Under the pieces are notes generated by a model. It worked only from the letters and a program-made list of their open reading frames with translations, had not been told where the DNA came from and did not search any database. From Acipenser ruthenus (Eukaryota; Chordata; Actinopteri; Acipenseriformes; Acipenseridae), in assembly GCF_902713425.1 (NCBI RefSeq), contig NC_081198.1, forward strand, positions 23,357,188 to 23,421,187: DNA of 64,000 nucleotides, given 5' to 3'. Positions 1-9,475 of the stretch are shown here, one piece after another; position 1 is the first letter of the stretch; the number at the start of each line of letters is the position of its first letter. A program made the position numbers and the translations under genes.

Positions 1-428
1 GGACGCAGCTGTGGAAAAAATTGAACTCTTTCGTTTTGGTTAGTGGGTGCGTAGACATTGACCAGTCTGAGGGGAGTGTTGTTGTATGTCACATCCACGC
101 TCAGAATTCTACCAGGTTCTACCTCCCTGCTGCTGCGGGAGGTAATAAATGGGTTTTTAAACAGGATACCTACTCCGTCGGCTCTGGCTATGTTGGAGCC
201 CGACCAGAAGGAGTCCCCCAGGGTCCAACTCTCCTTCAGGTCCCTATAATCAGGGCTCGACGAAATACCACACTCCTGCAGAAAGATGAGATCTGCTTTC
301 AAGTTAGCTAGATAGTTTAGTACATCAAATCTTTTTTGTGTCTCCCTGATGCTCCTGACATTAACAGACACACATATCAGGGCCATCAGGGTAGCTAACA
401 AGAAAAGGAGTCGCTGCGTCCACCCCAT
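1..428 (-). CDS. Keno ORF2, N-terminal part (endonuclease), copy K1
   Basis: Residues 1-142 of ORF2; the rest lies beyond the window's left edge. The visible part holds the start of the APE-like endonuclease: Asn23 in the first strand, Glu52 in LQE, and Tyr126 in VNVYAPTNQ. In this family the domain nicks the target DNA and starts target-primed reverse transcription. The start ATG lies five bases after the ORF1 stop, as in the other copies. No break is visible in this segment. Confidence 0.85.
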   Translation of the reverse strand, partial: MGWTQRLLFLLATLMALICVSVNVRSIRETQKRFDVLNYLANLKADLIFLQECGISSSPDYRDLKESWTLGDSFWSGSNIARADGVGILFKNPFITSRSSREVEPGRILSVDVTYNNTPLRLVNVYAPTNQNERVQFFPQLR

Positions 429-433
429 AGCGA

Positions 434-2381
434 CTATGATTGGGAGGTCGGGACACTCTTCCTACTCTTAGCTCTACGCTTGCTTCGAGGGGGCTTGGGC
501 TTATTTGCAACTCCCATCACCCCTGAGAAGGTACTCACTGCTGCCTCGTCCAAGAAGGCACCGTCTTTATATGCACAGTACGTGGAGTTGTTGGGGCTAT
601 TCAACTCCCCACAAGGTAAGTCTGGTGGAACTTGCTCAGGGCCCCTCGGAACGTGTGGGTCAGCTTTGTCCTGGGGGGGGGGTTATGACAGACAGCATTC
701 TTTGGCTGTTACCGTCTGTTGAATTGGAGCTGTTAGCAGACTTCTGGCTTACCGCGTCCAGGGGTATTCCCATGTCCTCCAGTGCTGTATCTAGGAGGAC
801 CTCTAGGGGGCCCCTGGTTTTGCCCATACAAGGGAGGGGGTCAAGGATGCTTTGAAGGGAGGCCCTTCGCTTGAAGAGGGTCATTGCTACCGAGGTACTG
901 CTGGTCAGGGAAGGTGTTGACCCCGACCTCTCCCTCGGTGCATTAGTGAACACCTCTTCTGCGAGGTGTGCTAGGGTTTGTGCCAACAACTGGGAAGGCT
1001 GGCTGGGGATGCCCTGGCTGGCTGCTACCTGCCCACTAGGCGGCAGTGTAGCCGTCCCACTCGCCTCCGTCTCTGCCTGCGAGGGCAAGACTGGGGACTT
1101 TGTGTGGACATTAGCTGGTTTTGGATCTATGGGGGCCACCTGCAACTTGCTGTCTTTGATCCTGATCTTCTTTCTTTTCCCCCCCTCGTCTCTACCCTTT
1201 CTTTTCCCCACCCTCTGCTGGTTCTTCACTCCCTTCCCCTCCTTCTCACTCTCACTTTCACTGTCGCTTTCGCTTTCCTCCCCCACGGACTCAATCCTTA
1301 TGGCGTCATAACGAGAGCCGAGGGGGAGTGCTGGCGCTGAGAGGGCCCTACTCAGGGGGGGGCCGCTGCTGGGTCCGGGCTCCCTCCCTGCCTCGTGTTC
1401 TGCATCAGAGGAGCTACTGGAGGAGCTAGTGGAGTGGCTGTTGTACTCTCTCTCTGGGCTGGGGGAAGGGGTCCTCGTAAAACGGGACATGTCTCGGGGG
1501 CGGGGGGGTGAGGGGGGTGCTGGTGATGATGGTGATGCTGGAGTCTGGGTCTTGGATACTGTTGGTGGTGATGTGGACTGATCTTTGTTACTTGCTCCCT
1601 CTTCCTGCTCAGGCCTAGGCTTGTTCGTGTTTGCCTTGCTGGCTCTGGCCATGTTGGCATAGGAAGAGGGGCAGTCCTTAAACAGGTGCCCCTTCTTTCC
1701 ACACAAATTGCACTGCCTCTCTTCTCTGCAGTGGCTGGTCTCGTGGGGGGCGCCGCAGTTCCTGCACTTGACTACAGTACACGCGGCCGCCAGGTGTCCT
1801 AATTCCCCACATTTCCTGCAGAGTTTTGGCATCCCATTATAGAATACCAGCCCTCTGTTGGGCCCTAACACTATGGAGTTTGGAATGTGGCGGACGCCTC
1901 CAATGCCCGATGGATCAACATTAAGGCGTACCAGCCACTTTCTGGCTCCTGTCCAAACCCCATCTTCATCTGTAATTTTCCTCCCTTCTGATGACACCCT
2001 CCCATAGCGGTTAAGCCATGTTGTAATATCATAGTCGCTAACAGCCTCATTGAAAAATTGGACAGTAACAACTTTCATTTCTCTGTCTGTCAGTGCATCC
2101 ACACAAAATTCTTTGTATGGAGCGAGATATTTATTCTCCCCCCAAAAGGACCACATTTCTTGTAACTTTTGGGGGTTCCTAAAACTGACCTCAAACACTT
2201 CCTTAAGCCCTGGCAATTTCACCAAACAATTCAAGTCAGAAGGGGAAAAACCCATACCCCTCTGAAGAATGGTCCGGCTGAACTCCAGTCTCGTCAGTCC
2301 TGGTTCCGTTTCATCTTGCTTGTTTCTTGTGAAGCGCACCGCATTGTGCCTCCTGGTCTCCTGGGTTGGCCGGAACGCCAT
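434..2381 (-). pseudogene. Keno ORF1 (nucleic-acid-binding protein), copy K1, one frameshift
   Basis: The frame starts at the Met at 2381 and stays open to a run of ten G at about 672-681, where copies with an open frame have nine positions. That single extra base shifts the last ~80 codons; the normal stop at 434-436 is still there. Visible domains are a conserved N-terminal region (about residues 1-185), three CCHC zinc knuckles (about 188-201, 206-218, 224-237), a Ser/Pro-rich stretch, a Ser/Asp/Glu tract and basic KRK clusters. Proteins of this type bind LINE RNA. The single G-run error may be real, or a sequencing slip. Confidence 0.85.
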
Positions 2382-2838
2382 CCTTCAGCTGGCTCCTCCG
2401 ATTGGGGTGGGAGAAGCCTCTGGACGTCCGGGTTGTCTCTCTCTACGGAAAAGAAACAACGTAAGCAGCAAATCTGGGCAGTTGAAGGAACTATTACTTT
2501 AGTCCCTGAGGAGATGGTCGCCTCGCAAGAGGGACCCCCTCCCCAGGTGAACGGTGTCCTTCCCTGGCGGAGTAGGGGGCGCTGAAAAAGAAAAAACTGC
2601 ACTCAACAGTCAACAAAATCTTGAAAGACCCTCGGTTTGGATTGGGCAAGCCAAAACCAGACTGAGCATTAGTCTTCCAAAAAGTTGCCGAGCTGAAGAA
2701 AGCCAGTCAAAAATAAAACAAATTCTGTTCCTCCTCACTCGAACAAACCTCTCACAGACCCTCGGAGGGAGCGGGCAATGCCACTACCCTCTAAGCCTTA
2801 GTCTTAGAAAGATTTATTCGAACTGAAGAGAAGCCAGA

Positions 2839-2905
2839 GTATCAGATATTAAACTGATAAGAACAGATACTACACTTGATCTTAGCCAAAAGGCCGAGAA
2901 GCGAT
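2839..2905 (-). ncRNA. RNU2: U2 snRNA gene, 5' half (nt 1-67) upstream of K1
   Basis: Begins ATCGCTTCTC at 2905 and contains the branch-site-pairing GTAGTA, then stops at nt 67 (GATAC), where the K1 5' end begins. The gene is split by K1. Its promoter side is intact: a PSE-like element lies at 2953-2970. A transcript from this promoter would run straight into the LINE. The last 14 nt (54-67) are the same bases with which the usual 3' flanks of other copies start, which implies a target-site duplication. Confidence 0.93.
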
Positions 2906-2952
2906 GGCGACTTGGCCCTTGCTCGGGGCCCCCCAGCCCGGACGGCACAGGG

Positions 2953-2970
2953 GGATTCAAAGGTGGGTGC
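2953..2970 (-). promoter_or_regulatory. PSE-like promoter element upstream of the K1-interrupted U2 gene
   Basis: On the minus strand this reads GCACCCACCTTTGAATCC, 48-65 bases upstream of the U2 start, the position of the vertebrate snRNA proximal sequence element bound by SNAPc. The same element lies at the same distance upstream of every whole U2 gene here. The call is by position and loose resemblance. Confidence 0.6.
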
Positions 2971-3506
2971 AAAATTTCAAGCACAAACAGACCCCAAAAA
3001 AACGGGCTGCTGCTTCCAGAGGGGAAATGTGCAATTTAAGCAGGAGAAAACAAAACAAAGCAAAAACACACACATAACACCAAAAACAAAACATAAACTG
3101 GCGGAGTGCGTCTTACAAATAGTCATGCCAAGCTGCTATGCTGTGCAAGGTGCCTTGGGTAACTACAACTGTGCCTCGCTGGCTGGCTGGCTTGCTAAGA
3201 AGGTCCTGGCATAGGGACATGTTCCACCACACTTGTCTGGTTAGCTGCATGCTCCCAGGAAACAACCTGCTGCTGTCTACATCATCACCACATGTGAATA
3301 AAAGAAAGAAAGACAGCAAGAAAGAAAGAGAGAAAGAAAGAGAGAAAGAGAGAAAGAAAGAGAGAAAGAAAGAAAGAGAGAAAGAAAAAAAAAAGAAGTA
3401 AAACGGCGGGAAAACTTGCATCAACACTGGCACTCTCCCTCCAGCAGGGGTAGACAAAATGCTCACAGGAGAGATCCAGATCTGACTTTGACCAACGTTA
3501 GAGAAA

Positions 3507-3642
3507 GGTGTGCACCATTCCCGGAGGTACTGCAATACCGGGCCGATGCGTGGAGTGGACGGAGCAAGCCCCTGTTCCATCTCCCGATTCCAAAAATCAA
3601 TTTAATATATGGTCCCCTGATAGGGGACGTATCAGATATTAA
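3507..3642 (-). ncRNA. RNU2: U2 snRNA 3' part (nt 54-189) flanking the K2 3' end
   Basis: Holds the end of the U2 branch region, the Sm site (ATTTTTGG in U2 sense) and the 3' stem-loops. It starts TTAATATCTGATAC at the LINE junction. It carries one change near the U2 3' end (3517, ACCATTCC against ACCGTTCC), shared only with the U2 gene at 26620. It has no promoter of its own, so it is a split gene. Confidence 0.92.
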
Positions 3643-4153
3643 TACTCTTTTATTGAGATTTTACATTTTTTACATTTACACCCATTCGTTTTTTCATTCA
3701 TTTTACATTTCTTTTAAAGATGACATTCATGCATACAGACATACATTTTGTTTTAAAAGCATTTAAAATACATTTAAAAACACCAAGACAATTGTGCTTT
3801 GTACATGGTTAAAACAGACACAGATTAAAATCAACATGAAAAAAACCTGTGCTGTTTTAAAAGTGACTGGAAAAAAAGAACCATCTATAAAAAACCAGTG
3901 CTTGTGAGGGCCGGGGAGTGCTCTCTAAAAAAGTGAACATAAACCTAGATCTAAAACAGGGACAGGGGAAAAGGGACAGTGTATAAACAGTGAGTTAAAA
4001 TTCTAAAATTTTAAAACACTTAAAATGTAACTTTTAATAGTTTACATTAAAAATCTTAAAGATACATAAAACAAAACAAAACAAAATCAAATAAAACATT
4101 CAAATTAAATCAAAGGTGCATAAAACTGAAACAAAAAGACTACATAAAACCAG

Positions 4154-4234
4154 GGCACCGTTGAAAAACGGTCATGCCAGCTAAAAAGGGCGGAATGCTG
4201 GCATGACAAAATAAATAAAAGGCTTAGCGGTGCC
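4154..4234 (-). other. Conserved hairpin set in the K2 3'UTR
   Basis: Outer arms GGCACCG and CGGTGCC enclose an 11-bp perfect hairpin (GTCATGCCAGC with GCTGGCATGAC) and a small ACCGTT/AACGGT hairpin. The same set occurs in every copy whose 3'UTR is in the window. It lies just downstream of the ORF2 stop and may be the RNA feature recognised by the element's reverse transcriptase (inference). Confidence 0.6.
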
Positions 4235-4277
4235 CCGTAGTCCCGCTCCTAGGAGCTAGCGGTTCCAGTTTTTTCCT

Positions 4278-6830
4278 TTATTCCATCTTCACGTCCTGAA
4301 GTCCGGCGATCCTCCACTCCGCGCAGGCCTTGTCCTTCCCGAGGGTCCGGATGTCCAGAATTACAAAGTCCTTGATAAGAGTTTGTGCCCTTCTGGTCGT
4401 GGTGATAGTGTCTAGCTCCTGCTTGTGATAGACACAGACGTTACGGCCTTCCCACAGGATCTGCTTGACAACATTGATGACACGCCAAACGCACTTAGCT
4501 GTGCTGGTAGTGATTCCTCCCGCAGGCCCATAGAGCACAGTCTCAGCGGTCATCTTGGCCGTGTCAGCAAACCTGTTTAGGAAGACAGAGACAGAGAGCC
4601 AGACACTGCCAGCCACATCACACTCCCAGAAGATATGGGCTGGTGTTTCTCTCTTGCGGCACTTTGCATAGGGGCATGTTTCTACTTGGGCTAGTCCCCT
4701 CCTGAACATGAACGCTCGAGTGGGGAGTGCACTGTGGACGGTGTTCCATGCTATATCCTTCTGGACATTACTGAGGCAGCTGTGAGACACATTCTCCCAG
4801 ATTTTTTGGCTTTGGGTGAGGGAGAAAGTAGCTACTTTTTCAATTTCCTGGGAACCGGCAAGATATTTAGTTACAGCCTTGTATTCCCAGGAGGCCAATT
4901 TTGCTTTATCTAAGCCCAATTTATATATAGTGTCCCTTAAGGTTCTATAATACAATGGGGGGTCCCAGGAGTACGGCACGGTGTTATCAATAGTGCAGAG
5001 GCCCAAGGCCCTGAGACAGGTGGCAAAATAGAAACGATTCATGTAACATACCTTCCTGTCCAGGGCCTGGATGTTCTTGATAGTTTGCGTGAGCCCCTGC
5101 ACTCGGGTGAGCTGCACAACGTCCGGGACCCCCTTACCTCCCTTCTTGTCGGCTTTACTCAGAGTGGCTCGTTTTACCCTCTCCATCTTGCTGCCCCAGA
5201 TAAAGCGGTGGATAATGCGGTCCACCACTTTTTTGGTGGTCCTGTCTGGGGGAAAGATTTTTCCTACATAAGAGAGGATGGGGAACAGTATAGACTTGGT
5301 TATTAATACTCTACCCGTCATTGTTAAGGATCTTGTGCTCCATCCGCCAATCTTTTTACGGACCTGGTTAATGGCCGCCGTCCAGCTCTGGGCCCCCGAG
5401 CTATTGTTCTCGAAAATGAGGCCCAGAATCTTGATTTTGTCCTTTTTGACAGGGTACATGTCCGACAGTTCCCTATCTACCTGCCAATTTTTAGACACGT
5501 AGACTTCGCTCTTGGACTTATTAATCACTGCCCCGGTCGCCGTGCAGTACTTCTCAAGGATATTACTAATCCGAGGTACCGACGATGTGTTGGTGCAAAT
5601 GAGTGACACATCGTCCATATATGCTGTTGTTTTGACCTGGACCCCGTTGGATCCAGGCAGCTGGAAACCAGTTATATTGGTATCCCTACGAATTGCCTGC
5701 AGGAGGGGTTCAATGCACACGACATATAGCAGTGGGGATAGTGGGCAACCCTGTCTGACCCCTGACTGGATAGATATTTTACCAGTCAGGTGCCTGTTCA
5801 CCAAGACTCGGGTACTAATGTTTGTATATATGGTTTTAACCCACTCCCTAAGTCCAGGAGCGAATTTCATCTGGTCCATCACTTTGTACATATATTCATG
5901 GCTTACCCTATCGAACGCCTTCTCCTGGTCAAGGTTGAACAGGCAGAGGGGATGGTTCCGTTCTCTAGAATAAGCCAGAATGTCCCTTGTTAACATTAAA
6001 ATATCCGTGATGGACCTCCCTGGGACGCCACAAGCCTGGTCGGGGCCAATGACCAAAGGGAGGTGTACTTGTAGCCGGAGCATCAGAGCTTTGGCTAGTA
6101 TCTTGTAATCCACGCAAAGGAGGCTGATTGGGCGCCAATTCCGTAGATCTTTAACTTCCCCTTTCTTATGAAGGAGAGTAATTACACTCTCCCGCATAGA
6201 AGGGCCCAACCGCTTCTCCCTGTAGACCGCTCTGTAGACCTCCGCTAAATGGACTTTTAGCGTGTCCCAAAAAAGATGGTAATACTCACCCGGGATGCCA
6301 TCTGGACCTGGCGTCTTACCGGTGTTCATGGTCTTAACCGCCTGGGTGAGCTCCTCCAGCGTGAGTTCTGGGTCCTTCTCCTCCTCCTCGTCGTCCCGCA
6401 CTGAGTCAGGCTCCAACTGGCTCAGGAACCACTCTATCAGGGTGTCATCTGTAGCTTTGATGTTATACAGGTCCCTATAGAAGTTCTCTACCACTTTTTT
6501 CACTCCCTCACTATCCTCTACTATCCTCCCCCTGCTGTCGAGCATGGAGGACATCAAGTGCCGCTTCTCCCTCGTTTTCTGGAAGAAGAAGCGAGTACAC
6601 TTTTCGTCTTCCTCCATTTTTTGCACTTTTGCATTGTGCATGACCTTTCGTTGTTCCTCCCTACAAAGCACTGAAAGATCTAGCTTGGTCTGGGCTATCT
6701 CGTCGCTTACAGGGAACCCCCGAAGCTGAAGCAGGCTCAGATGCTGGAGGGCAGCATTCAGGTATTTATATTTGGCTCTCCTTTCTTTTGCTTTCCTCTT
6801 GCCTGCTGCTATGAAATAACCCTTAGGGCA
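4278..6830 (-). pseudogene. Keno ORF2, C-terminal 848 residues (RT and zinc knuckle), copy K2
   Basis: Open from residue 300 (KGYFIAAGKRK) to the normal stop. It retains the reverse transcriptase motifs (LDQEKAFD, SGVRQGCPLSP, AYMDD) and the C-terminal CX4CX7HX4C knuckle, but has no endonuclease. By chance the frame continues open upstream through the spacer and microsatellite into the U2 gene at 7126-7314, to an ATG at 7199, giving a 973-codon chimeric frame. I treat that extension as fortuitous, because it is made of U2 RNA sequence and GA-rich repeat. Confidence 0.85.
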
Positions 6831-7099
6831 TAGGGACATGTTCCACCACACTTGTCTGGTTAGCTGCATGCTCCCAGGAAACAACCTGCTGCTGTCTACA
6901 TCATCACCACATGTGAATAAAAGAAAGAAAGACAGCAAGAAAGAAAGAGAGAAAGAAAGAGAGAAAGAGAGAAAGAAAGAGAGAAAGAAAGAAAGAGAGA
7001 AAGAAAAAAAAAAGAAGTAAAACGGCGGGAAAACTTGCATCAACACTGGCACTCTCCCTCCAGCAGGGGTAGACAAAATGCTCACAGGAGAGATCCAGA

Positions 7100-7115
7100 T
7101 CTGACTTTGACCAAC
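7100..7115 (-). terminator. snRNA 3' box of the U2 gene at 7126-7314
   Basis: In U2 sense this reads GTTGGTCAAAGTCAGA, fitting the vertebrate snRNA 3' box pattern GTTTN0-3AAARNNAGA with one mismatch, and starts about 10 bases after the U2 coding end. The 3' box directs Integrator-dependent 3' end formation. The same sequence sits at the same spacing below the U2 copies with an ordinary 3' end, including most split ones; it has been lost beside K4 and K5. Confidence 0.75.
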
Positions 7116-7125
7116 GTTAGAGAAA

Positions 7126-7314
7126 GGTGTGCACCGTTCCCGGAGGTACTGCAATACCGGGCCGATGCGTGGAGTGGACGGAGCAAGCCCCTGTTCCATC
7201 TCCCGATTCCAAAAATCAATTTAATATATGGTCCCCTGATAGGGGACGTATCAGATATTAAACTGATAAGAACAGATACTACACTTGATCTTAGCCAAAA
7301 GGCCGAGAAGCGAT
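7126..7314 (-). ncRNA. RNU2: U2 small nuclear RNA gene
   Basis: A 189-nt gene, beginning ATCGCTTCTCGGCC and ending GGAACGGTGCACACC. U2 snRNA pairs with the intron branch site in the spliceosome. Visible hallmarks are the 5' stem-loop, GTAGTA at nt 33-38 (branch-site pairing), the Sm-binding ATTTTTGG, and the 3' stem-loops III/IV (the CCCGGTATTGCAGTACCTCCGGG hairpin is split here by its loop: CCCGG...CCGGG). A PSE-like element lies at 7362-7379 (-48 to -65) and a 3' box at 7100-7115. A weak octamer-like ATTTGTAA at 7522-7529 (about -210) is a possible distal element, at low confidence. Confidence 0.96.
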
Positions 7315-7361
7315 GGGGACTTGGCCCTTGCCCGGGGCCCCCCAGCCCGGACGGCACAGGG

Positions 7362-7379
7362 GGATTCAAAGGTGGGTGC
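7362..7379 (-). promoter_or_regulatory. PSE-like element of the U2 gene at 7126-7314
   Basis: Same sequence and spacing (-48 to -65) as at 2953-2970. No TATA box is seen at -25, as expected for a Pol II snRNA gene. Confidence 0.6.
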
Positions 7380-7914
7380 AAAATTTCAAGCACAAGCAGA
7401 CCCCCAATAAACGGGTTGCTGCTTCCAGAGGGGAAATGTGCAATTTAAGCAGGAGAAAACAAAACAAAGCAAAAACACACACATAACACCAAAAACAAAA
7501 CATAAACTGGCGGAGTGCGTCTTACAAATAGTCATGCCAAGCTGCTATGCTGTGCAAGGTGCCTTGGGTAACTACAACTGTGCCTCGCTGGCTGGCTGGC
7601 TTGCTAAGAAGGTCCTGGCATAGGGACATGTTCCACCACACTTGTCTGGTTAGCTGCATGCTCCCAGGAAACAACCTGCTGCTGCCTACATCATCACCAC
7701 ATGTGAATAAAAGAAAGAAAGACAGCAAGAAAGAAAGAGAGAAAGAAAGAGAGAAAGAGAGAAAGAAAGAGAGAAAGAAAGAAAGAGAGAAAGAAAAAAA
7801 AAGAAGTAAAACGGCGGGAAAACTTGCATCAACACTGGCACTCTCCCTCCAGCAGGGGTAGACAAAATGCTCACAGGAGAGATCCAGATCTGACTTTGAC
7901 CAACGTTAGAGAAA

Positions 7915-8103
7915 GGTGTGCACCGTTCCCGGAGGTACTGCAATACCGGGCCGATGCGTGGAGTGGACGGAGCAAGCCCCTGTGCCATCTCCCGATTCCA
8001 AAAATCAATTTAATATATGGTCCCCTGATAGGGGACGTATCAGATATTAAACTGATAAGAACAGATACTACACTTGATCTTAGCCAAAAGGCCGAGAAGC
8101 GAT
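7915..8103 (-). ncRNA. RNU2: U2 small nuclear RNA gene
   Basis: Full length, 189 nt, starting 789 bp from the previous copy. It differs from the common sequence at 7984 (gtgcc for gttcc), in the single-stranded segment just after the Sm site. PSE-like element at 8151-8168; 3' box at 7889-7904. Confidence 0.96.
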
Positions 8104-8704
8104 GGCGACTTGGCCCTTGCCCGGGGCCCCCCAGCCCGGACGGCACAGGGGGATTCAAAGGTGGGTGCAAAATTCCAAGCACAAGCAGACCCCCAAAAAA
8201 CGGGCTGCTGCTTCCAGAGGGGAAATGTGCAATTTAAGCAGGAGAAAACAAAACAAAGCAAAAACACACACATAACACCAAAAACAAAACATAAACTGGC
8301 GGAGTGCGTCTTACAAATAGTCATGCCAAGCTGCTATGCTGTGCAAGGTGCCTTGGGTAACTACAACTGTGCCTCGCTGGCTGGCTGGCTTGCTAAGAAG
8401 GTCCTGGCATAGGGACATGTTCCACCACACTTGTCTGGTTAGCTGCATGCTCCCAGGAAACAACCTGCTGCTGTCTACATCATCACCACATGTGAATAAA
8501 AGAAAGAAAGACAGCAAGAAAGAAAGAGAGAAAGAAAGAGAGAAAGAGAGAAAGAAAGAGAGAAAGAAAGAAAGAGAGAAAGAAAAAAAAAAGAAGTAAA
8601 ACGGCGGGAAAACTTGCATCAACACTGGCACTCTCCCTCCAGCAGGGGTAGACAAAATGCTCACAGGAGAGTTCCAGATCTGACTTTGACCAACGTTAGA
8701 GAAA

Positions 8705-8840
8705 GGTGTGCACCGTTCCCGGAGGTACTGCAATACCGGGCCGATGCGTGGAGTGGACGGAGCAAGCCCCTGTTCCATCTCCCGATTCCAAAAATCAATT
8801 TAATATATGGTCCCCTGATAGGGGACGTATCAGATATTAA
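8705..8840 (-). ncRNA. RNU2: U2 snRNA 3' part (nt 54-189) flanking the K3 3' end
   Basis: Split gene lacking nt 1-53 and a promoter. The Sm site and 3' stem-loops are intact, and a 3' box lies at 8679-8694. The LINE joins at TTAATATC. Confidence 0.92.
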
Positions 8841-9475
8841 TACTCTTTTATTGAGATTTTACATTTTTTACATTTACACCCATTCGTTTTTTCATTCATT
8901 TTACATTTCTTTTAAAGATGACATTCATGCATACAGACATACATTTTGTTTTAAAAGCATTTAAAATACATTTAAAAACACCAAGACAATTGTGCTTTGT
9001 ACATGGTTAAAACAGACACAGATTAAAATCAACATGAAAAAAACCTGTGCTGTTTTAAAAGTGACTGGAAAAAAAGAACCATCTATAAAAAACCAGTGCT
9101 TGTGAGGGCCGGGGAGTGCTCTCTAAAAAAGTGAACATAAACCTAGATCTAAAACAGGGACAGGGGAAAAGGGACAGTGTATAAACAGTGAGTTAAAATT
9201 CTAAAATTTTAAAACACTTAAAATGTAACTTTTAATAGTTTACATTAAAAATCTTAAAGATACATAAAACAAAACAAAACAAAATCAAATAAAACATTCA
9301 AATTAAATCAAAGGTCCATAAAACTGAAACAAAAAGACTACATAAAACCAGGGCACCGTTGAAAAACGGTCATGCCAGCTAAAAAGGGCGGAATGCTGGC
9401 ATGACAAAATAAATAAAAGGCTTAGCGGTGCCCCGTAGTCCCGCTCCTAGGAGCTAGCGGTTCCAGTTTTTTCCT

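Larger units (their letters stand above)
1..2838 (-). mobile_element. Keno-like U2-specific LINE, copy K1 (3' part outside window)
   Basis: Seen: the 5' part of the element, namely 5'UTR 2382-2838, ORF1 434-2381 and the first 142 codons of ORF2 (1-428). Its 5' end abuts the U2 5' half at 2839, so here the U2 promoter and U2 nt 1-67 lie directly upstream in the same orientation. No other copy in the window keeps this arrangement. Its 5'UTR lacks about 274 bp present in K3-K8 (equivalent to 15076-15349 of K3); the break joins two short CTG-containing motifs. Known: Keno is a Tx1-clade non-LTR retrotransposon specific for U2 snRNA genes. The family call rests on target site, orientation and domain order, not on a database match. 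Confidence 0.9.
2839..3642 (-). repeat. U2 array segment between K1 and K2
   Basis: One junction-to-junction unit: U2 5' half, upstream promoter region and spacer (2906-3300), GA-rich microsatellite (about 3301-3397), a conserved block with the 3' box (3481-3496), and the U2 3' part flanking K2. Apart from the microsatellite and the promoter elements I see no gene in the spacer. Confidence 0.9.
3643..6830 (-). mobile_element. Keno-like LINE, copy K2, 5'-truncated
   Basis: Contains the 635-bp 3'UTR (3643-4277) and ORF2 from residue 300 onward; 5'UTR, ORF1 and endonuclease are missing. The 5' break joins ORF2 sequence directly to U2 spacer (ggcatagggacatg), so the U2 5' half and its promoter are also missing. 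The 3' junction is the usual one, at U2 nt 54. 5' truncation is typical of incomplete LINE reverse transcription. The loss of flanking target DNA is not, and suggests end-joining or recombination at insertion. Confidence 0.9.
6831..8840 (-). repeat. U2 array segment between K2 and K3 (two whole U2 genes)
   Basis: Contains two whole units and a third one split by K3. GA-rich microsatellites of the form (GAAA/GAGA)n lie at about 6919-7017, 7708-7806 and 8498-8596, each downstream of a U2 gene. The spacers otherwise hold A-rich, CA-containing sequence and a short (GGCT)n run, with no coding potential that I credit. Confidence 0.9.

Noticed and set aside
871-1311. TC-rich tract near 1150-1280 as a separate microsatellite
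   Set aside because: It is the coding strand complement of the Ser/Glu-rich and Lys-rich part of ORF1, kept in all copies.
3138-3401. Plus-strand open frames of 60-310 codons rich in Lys/Glu/Arg beside each microsatellite
   Set aside because: They are translations of the (GAAA)n repeat and U2 spacer, recur with every unit, change with repeat length, and resemble no protein.
5512-5973. Conserved plus-strand frames (66-153 codons) inside ORF2 and ORF1
   Set aside because: They are antisense shadows of the LINE frames and vary only as those do.
7082-7393. 103-codon minus-strand frames across each U2 gene and its promoter
   Set aside because: They consist of the U2 RNA gene and upstream DNA; their conservation is explained by the RNA gene.
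7380-7560. Octamer, Sp1 or ZNF143 site as a distal element of the U2 promoter
   Set aside because: Only a 6-of-8 match (ATTTGTAA at 7522-7529) was found; too weak for a separate feature.
3507-8840. U2 pieces on both sides of the LINEs as possible long terminal repeats
   Set aside because: They are the split target gene; ORF2 is an APE/RT protein without integrase or RNase H, and the flanks match whole U2 genes elsewhere in the array.
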